From NCBI GenBank assembly GCA_947384055.1, contig CANDFO010000037.1, forward strand, positions 1 through 22,227: a DNA stretch of 22,227 nt, read 5' to 3'. The position numbers and the translations under genes are program-made. The notes under the pieces are model-generated. The model saw only the letters and a list, made by a program, of their open reading frames with translations. It was not told the origin of the DNA and searched no databases. Shown in pieces: positions 19,091-22,227 of the stretch. Position 1 is the stretch's first letter, and each line of letters opens with the position of its first letter. The stretch comes from an uncultured Flavonifractor sp. Its GTDB lineage: Bacteria; Bacillota; Clostridia; Oscillospirales; Oscillospiraceae.

Positions 19091-20422
19091 TTGAAACTGA
19101 TCAGACGTTTTTTCAAATTCGTGATTCCATCCATCGTCTCCATGTGGATTTTTTCCCTGTACACCATGGTTGACGGCATGTTTGTAGCCCGCGGCGTGGG
19201 AGAACACGCTCTGGCCGCGGTAAACCTGTCCATGCCCTTTACCTCGCTGGTGTTTACCCTGGGCATTCTCCTGGCCACCGGCACTTCTACCGTCATCTCC
19301 ATCGCCCTGGGGCAGGGAAACCTGGAGGGCGCCAGAACCTATTTTAACCAGAATCTCTGCATAACCGCCGGACTGAGTCTGACTCTGGCGGCGGGGGTGC
19401 TGCTCCATCTGGAGCAGGTGGCTCTGTTTTTGGGGGCAACCCCCTCCACGCTGGGCTACGTGAAGGAATATGTAGGGATTATCGCCTGCTTCGCGGTGTT
19501 TTTCACCATCTCCTATAACTTGGAGGTACAGGTTAAGGCAAACGGCGCCCCTCAGGTGAGCACCATCGGCGTGCTCTCCAGCGCCCTGATCAATATAGGG
19601 CTGGACGCCCTGTTTGTCCTGGTGTTCCGCTGGGGCGTATGGGGGGCGGCGCTGGCCACCGGTCTGGCCCAGGCCGCCTCCACCGCCGTATTTTTCGTCT
19701 ATTTTCTCACACACCGCCAGCGCCTGCGGCTGGGACGTTTTCAGCCTGAACTCAGCGTCTACCGCAGAATTGTGCCCCTGGGCCTGTCCGACGGCCTGAG
19801 TGAACTCTCCAACGGCATCGTAATTTTCCTCTTTAACCTGACCATACTCCGGGTCGCCGGTGAAGACGCCGTGGTCAGTTATACCATCATCAGCTATGTA
19901 AACACCCTGGTCCTCATGACGATGATCGGCACCACTCAGGGGATTCAGCCTTTGGTGAGCTTCCACCTGGGAGCCGGCGAGCGAAAGACCTGCCACAAAC
20001 TGCTGGGATATGGCCTGGCGCTGATTGCGCTGTGCTCCGCCGTATTTTTTGCCGGCGTGTGGCTGGGCGCCCCCGCCATCGTGGAACTCTTCCTCCCCGC
20101 CGGAGAGGGCGGGGCGCTGTTCGCCTATTCTGTAAGCGCCCTGCGGCGGTATGCCCCGGTCTTTCTGGTTATGGGCTTTAATGTGCTGCTGGCCGGGTTC
20201 TTTACCGCCGTGGAGCGCCCCGTCTCCTCCTTTACCATCTCCTTCAGCCGGGGGCTGATCCTGCTGGCGGGAAGCCTGGCCCTGCTGTCCCGCTGCTTCG
20301 GGGAGGCGGGCATCTGGGTGTCTCCCCTGGTGTCGGAGGTGCTCTGTCTTGGCCTGACGGCGGTTTTCTCCGTCCGCTACATCCGCTCCCTGGGCCGGAT
20401 GCCGGACCCGGCGGAGGTCTAA
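19091..20422 (+). CDS. MATE family multidrug efflux transporter
   Basis: A 443-residue polytopic membrane protein with about twelve hydrophobic segments in two similar halves, as in MATE sodium- or proton-coupled drug exporters (DinF/NorM superfamily). The N-terminal half shows IPSIVSMWIFSLYTMVDGMFVARGVGEHALAAVN, the recurrent motif of the bacterial family, with FTLGILLATGTSTVISIALGQ after it. The second half repeats the pattern from LGLSDGLSELSNGIVIFLFN and MTMIGTTQGIQPLVSFHLGAGE. The start is TTG 19091, seven bases after AGAGGAGG. It is controlled by the divergent MerR through the promoter at 19033. The stop codon TAA at 20420-20422 coincides with the first bases of a repeat element. The transported drug cannot be read from the sequence. 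Confidence 0.93.
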   Translation: MKLIRRFFKFVIPSIVSMWIFSLYTMVDGMFVARGVGEHALAAVNLSMPFTSLVFTLGILLATGTSTVISIALGQGNLEGARTYFNQNLCITAGLSLTLAAGVLLHLEQVALFLGATPSTLGYVKEYVGIIACFAVFFTISYNLEVQVKANGAPQVSTIGVLSSALINIGLDALFVLVFRWGVWGAALATGLAQAASTAVFFVYFLTHRQRLRLGRFQPELSVYRRIVPLGLSDGLSELSNGIVIFLFNLTILRVAGEDAVVSYTIISYVNTLVLMTMIGTTQGIQPLVSFHLGAGERKTCHKLLGYGLALIALCSAVFFAGVWLGAPAIVELFLPAGEGGALFAYSVSALRRYAPVFLVMGFNVLLAGFFTAVERPVSSFTISFSRGLILLAGSLALLSRCFGEAGIWVSPLVSEVLCLGLTAVFSVRYIRSLGRMPDPAEV

Positions 20423-20584
20423 GAGCCTGTTTAAGATTTCCGGATGCGCCGGATGGACCGGGATTTTTTTATCCGGCAAGGAAAAAGCGCAGGAATACTG
20501 GACGTATTTCGAACATGTTTGACGCCGCAGGGCGGAAAAAGACTGGTTCAGACGTTGTGCCTGGAGATTTTAAACTGGCTCTAA
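20422..20584. repeat. AGAGCCTG-family MITE-like element
   Basis: A 163-bp segment between the MATE and CCA genes has terminal inverted repeats: AGAGCCTGTTTAAGATTTCC at the left end against the complement of GGAGATTTTAAACTGGCTCT at the right, with two or three mismatches. The interior includes a GCCGCAGGGCGGAAAAA motif also found near 8390. Its layout (inverted ends, central GGCGGAAAAA) resembles the AGAACCTG family, so the two may be related. No protein is encoded. Confidence 0.75.
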
Positions 20585-20623
20585 GGTTTAGGCCCTGACA
20601 CAGCCGCTGTCGCCGCGCCTCAG

Positions 20624-21637
20624 TCAGGTCTGAACCGAGGACTGCCTCCATGCCGCCGCCAGCTCCAGCAGGCGCTCCCGGCGGTTTTCCTCCGGGTGCT
20701 CCAGCACATGCCGCGCCAGCCTGCGCTGCAACTGCCCAATCTCCGGCCCCCGCAGGCCCAGCCCCGCCAGCTGGCCGCCGGAAAGGGCCAGCTGCCTCAG
20801 GACTTCCTCCTCCGGGTGGAGCACCGCCCGGCGCAGGGCCCGCTCCACCGGCAGGACGGTGATGGGAAAACCGGTGGCCGCGCAGAACCCGCGCCACCGG
20901 GGACCGGGAGCCGGCGGGAGCTTGCCCAGGACCGTCAAATCCGGGGTAGTCCGCACCGGATACAGGTGCTCCAGCAGTCCCAGCCGCAGCAGCGCCTCTG
21001 CCCGCTCCGGCCGGGGAGACAGCAGGATTTTTTCCATTTCTGCCTTTATGCGCTCCCGTGAGACTCTGCGGGTTGAAGACGCCTGGCTCTGAAGGGCCTT
21101 CAGCGTATCCGGATGGATATCAAAGCCCAGCTGAGCCCCGAACCGGACTGCCCGCAGCATCCGCAGGGCATCTTCGGAAAAGCGCCGCTCCGGGTCCCCC
21201 ACACAGCGGATACAGCCGGCGGCCAGATCAGCCTGCCCGCCGAAGGGGTCGATCACCTCACCCGCAGGGCCCAGGGCCATTGCGTTGACCGTAAAATCCC
21301 GCCGGGACAGGTCCTCCGTCAGTCCGGCGCAGAAGCTGACCCGGTCCGGCCTCCGGCCGTCGGAGTAGCCCTCCTCCCGGCGGAATGTGGTGATTTCCAC
21401 AGAACCCTCCGGGTCCAGCACGGTTATTGTACCGTGCTTCACCCCGGTGGGAGCCGTGTGTGGAAACAGCGCCGCCACCTGCCCCGGCAGGGCCGAGGTG
21501 CACACATCATAGTCGTCCGGTGTCCGGCCCAGCAGCAGGTCCCGCACACAGCCGCCCACCGGATAGGCCGCGAATCCGGCCTTCCGCAGGGTGTTCAGAC
21601 AGGCCCGCACACCTGCCGGTATCTGATTCAGCTCCAT
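20624..21637 (-). CDS. cca: CCA tRNA nucleotidyltransferase
   Basis: A 337-residue class II nucleotidyltransferase, which adds or repairs the 3' CCA of tRNAs. The head domain holds GGCVRDLLLGR (28-38) and the metal-binding D42-Y-D44. Next come RRDFTVNAMA (112-121) and the neck motif ERRFSEDALRMLRAVRFGAQLGF (150-172), which in this family provides the template-like Arg/Asp pairing with the incoming nucleotide. At 337 residues it is shorter than Bacillus CCA enzymes (about 400) and has no HD domain. A poly(A) polymerase or a partial CC- or A-adding enzyme cannot be excluded by sequence alone. ATG 21637 has only a weak GGGAAGG site. A promoter lies at 21728-21756, and a MITE-like element lies downstream. 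Confidence 0.88.
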   Translation of the reverse strand: MELNQIPAGVRACLNTLRKAGFAAYPVGGCVRDLLLGRTPDDYDVCTSALPGQVAALFPHTAPTGVKHGTITVLDPEGSVEITTFRREEGYSDGRRPDRVSFCAGLTEDLSRRDFTVNAMALGPAGEVIDPFGGQADLAAGCIRCVGDPERRFSEDALRMLRAVRFGAQLGFDIHPDTLKALQSQASSTRRVSRERIKAEMEKILLSPRPERAEALLRLGLLEHLYPVRTTPDLTVLGKLPPAPGPRWRGFCAATGFPITVLPVERALRRAVLHPEEEVLRQLALSGGQLAGLGLRGPEIGQLQRRLARHVLEHPEENRRERLLELAAAWRQSSVQT

Positions 21638-21727
21638 ATCGTCGGCGCCTTCCCGTCACAGTCAGAAGAATTTTTCAAAAACCGGCGGCATGGTGTTAAT
21701 GCTTGGAAAGACCCCCGCCGTACCGTT

Positions 21728-21756
21728 ATTTTACCACCCCGGAGCCCCCGCCGCAA
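21728..21756 (-). promoter_or_regulatory. SigmaA-type promoter of the CCA gene
   Basis: On the minus strand TTGCGG (21756-21751), 17-bp spacer, TAAAAT (21733-21728), about 90 bp before the ATG. Confidence 0.7.
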
Positions 21757-21765
21757 GCCTCCGTC

Positions 21766-21817
21766 ACGTTCCCCACACCGGCGCATATACTGTCTTGTGA
21801 GGACGCCAAGGTCCTCA
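21766..21817 (+). promoter_or_regulatory. Candidate promoter and 5' dyad of the Cys-rich gene
   Basis: CATATACT at 21784-21791 can be read as a TATACT -10 box with a poor -35, or as the CATAnnnT box of mother-cell sporulation promoters. For the latter an AC sits 16 bases upstream (21766-21767), as in SigmaK sites. Just downstream TGAGGAC (21798-21804) and GTCCTCA (21811-21817) form a perfect 7-bp dyad that would start the mRNA as a hairpin. The sigma-factor reading is an inference. Confidence 0.4.
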
Positions 21818-21842
21818 AAATCCGAATTGGGGGTACTTTTCT

Positions 21843-22064
21843 ATGTGCTGTTGCAATAATAATTGCGTTTCCTCCTGTGGCTGCGGCTGCAGCTGCGGCT
21901 GTGGGTGCGGCAACTCCGGCATTACCACCCTGCCCGCTTTCCCCGACACGCCGGCTTTTCCCGGTACTGCGTCTGCCAACGGCTGGCCTGTATATGTCTC
22001 TGTGCCCTCCTTCCTGTGGAACGGCGGCACGGAGGACAACACCTCCTGCGGCTGCTGCGGTTGA
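21843..22064 (+). CDS. Small cysteine-rich protein, unknown function
   Basis: A 73-residue protein that I cannot assign to a named family. The first 23 residues are nearly half cysteine (MCCCNNNC, then alternating CGCGCSCGCGCG). The middle is Pro/Phe/Trp-containing and cysteine-free (PAFPDTPAFPGT... VSVPSFLW). The end is CGCCG. There is no signal peptide or membrane helix. The pattern could bind metal or cross-link through disulfides, as in small cysteine-rich spore-surface proteins; a modified peptide precursor is less likely since no maturase is near. ATG 21843 follows GGGGGT at 21829-21834 with eight bases between. Its coding status is supported by the good ribosome binding site and a strong terminator downstream. 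It is divergent from cca. Confidence 0.7.
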   Translation: MCCCNNNCVSSCGCGCSCGCGCGNSGITTLPAFPDTPAFPGTASANGWPVYVSVPSFLWNGGTEDNTSCGCCG

Positions 22065-22071
22065 TCGATCC

Positions 22072-22090
22072 GCCGTCCCTATGGGACGGC
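22072..22090 (+). other. Hairpin just after the Cys-rich gene
   Basis: GCCGTCCC (22072-22079) pairs perfectly with GGGACGGC (22083-22090) around a 3-base loop, eight bases after the stop codon. There is no T tract, so it may protect the 3' end or partly terminate. Confidence 0.55.
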
Positions 22091-22122
22091 TACTTAGATA
22101 CAGAACCCCCAATTCGTCATGC

Positions 22123-22168
22123 GGGCCCCACCCCCCGCATACCCCGCGGGGGGCCCCGGTGTTTTTTT
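22123..22168 (+). terminator. Intrinsic terminator of the Cys-rich gene
   Basis: CCCCCCGC (22131-22138) pairs with GCGGGGGG (22146-22153), with possible outer GGG/CCC pairing, followed shortly by seven Ts at 22162-22168. An alternative upstream stem ATGCGGG/CCCGCAT (22119-22140) competes with it. No gene is seen from here to the window end. Confidence 0.72.
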
Positions 22169-22227
22169 GTCGGGGGCAACCACAGCCAACAGGTGGCCCA
22201 CACACCCCGTCAGCCCAGAACAGGGCC

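Larger units (their letters stand above)
21823..22116. repeat. 12-bp perfect inverted repeat bracketing the Cys-rich gene
   Basis: CGAATTGGGGGT (21823-21834) in the leader is exactly complementary to ACCCCCAATTCG (22105-22116) after the gene. The left arm contains the GGGGGT that serves as the gene's ribosome binding site. Both arms fall inside the predicted transcript, which ends near 22168. Confidence 0.8.

Noticed and set aside
19022..20479. Long minus-strand frame opposite the MATE gene.
   Set aside because: Antisense shadow of a clear membrane transporter; Gln/His/Gly-rich composition is typical of such shadows.
21726..22205. Minus-strand frame opposite the Cys-rich gene.
   Set aside because: Low-complexity Gly/Ala repeats are the antisense of the Cys/Gly codons; the plus strand has the ribosome binding site and terminator.

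Overview
The window looks like chromosomal DNA of a GC-rich, low-redundancy Clostridia, most likely Oscillospiraceae (Flavonifractor / Lawsonibacter / Intestinimonas type). This is an inference from the gene families (GTP-dependent PEPCK, ThiT with a TPP riboswitch, a perfect CIRCE box, DUF3796 next to a small XRE regulator, an AKR with two ferredoxin-like clusters next to a MerR), the strong AGGAGG ribosome binding sites, frequent TTG and GTG starts, and clear TTGACA/TATAAT promoters. I see no rRNA, tRNA, CRISPR array, phage gene or transposase gene.

Left part (1-7300): the 3' end of pckG, a 960-bp gene-free stretch packed with hairpins and dispersed repeats, a perfect CIRCE operator, then hsp20 and clpB (an HrcA-type heat-shock unit). 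Next come a membrane protein (DUF3796) overlapped in function by an XRE regulator with an operator-like palindrome on the promoter, a small DUF378 membrane protein, and an AT-richer orphan gene (6341-6931) bounded by hairpins and a second copy of the long structured repeat.

Middle (7300-14440): a CPBP membrane protease (minus strand); an AKR-MerR operon driven by a 19-bp-spaced MerR-type promoter; cutC-rimI-tsaD on the plus strand; then on the minus strand thiT and a HAD phosphatase behind a TPP riboswitch with its own terminator and promoter.

Right part (14440-22227): lspA-rluD (minus, overlapping genes), a GT2 glycosyltransferase convergent with an aldose-1-epimerase, a second MerR regulator divergent from a MATE exporter with another 19-bp MerR-type promoter between them, a short CCA-adding enzyme, and a 73-residue cysteine-rich protein whose gene is bracketed by a 12-bp inverted repeat that includes its ribosome binding site.

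The most unusual content is non-coding. At least four families of short dispersed elements are present. Two families have an inverted second copy in this window, and in both the loop of the longest hairpin is flipped relative to the stem. Element ends repeatedly supply or touch the stop codons of neighbouring genes (rimI, HAD, CPBP, MATE). One family (ends AGAACCTG) shows a full-length copy and an internally deleted copy, as expected for a MITE-like element.
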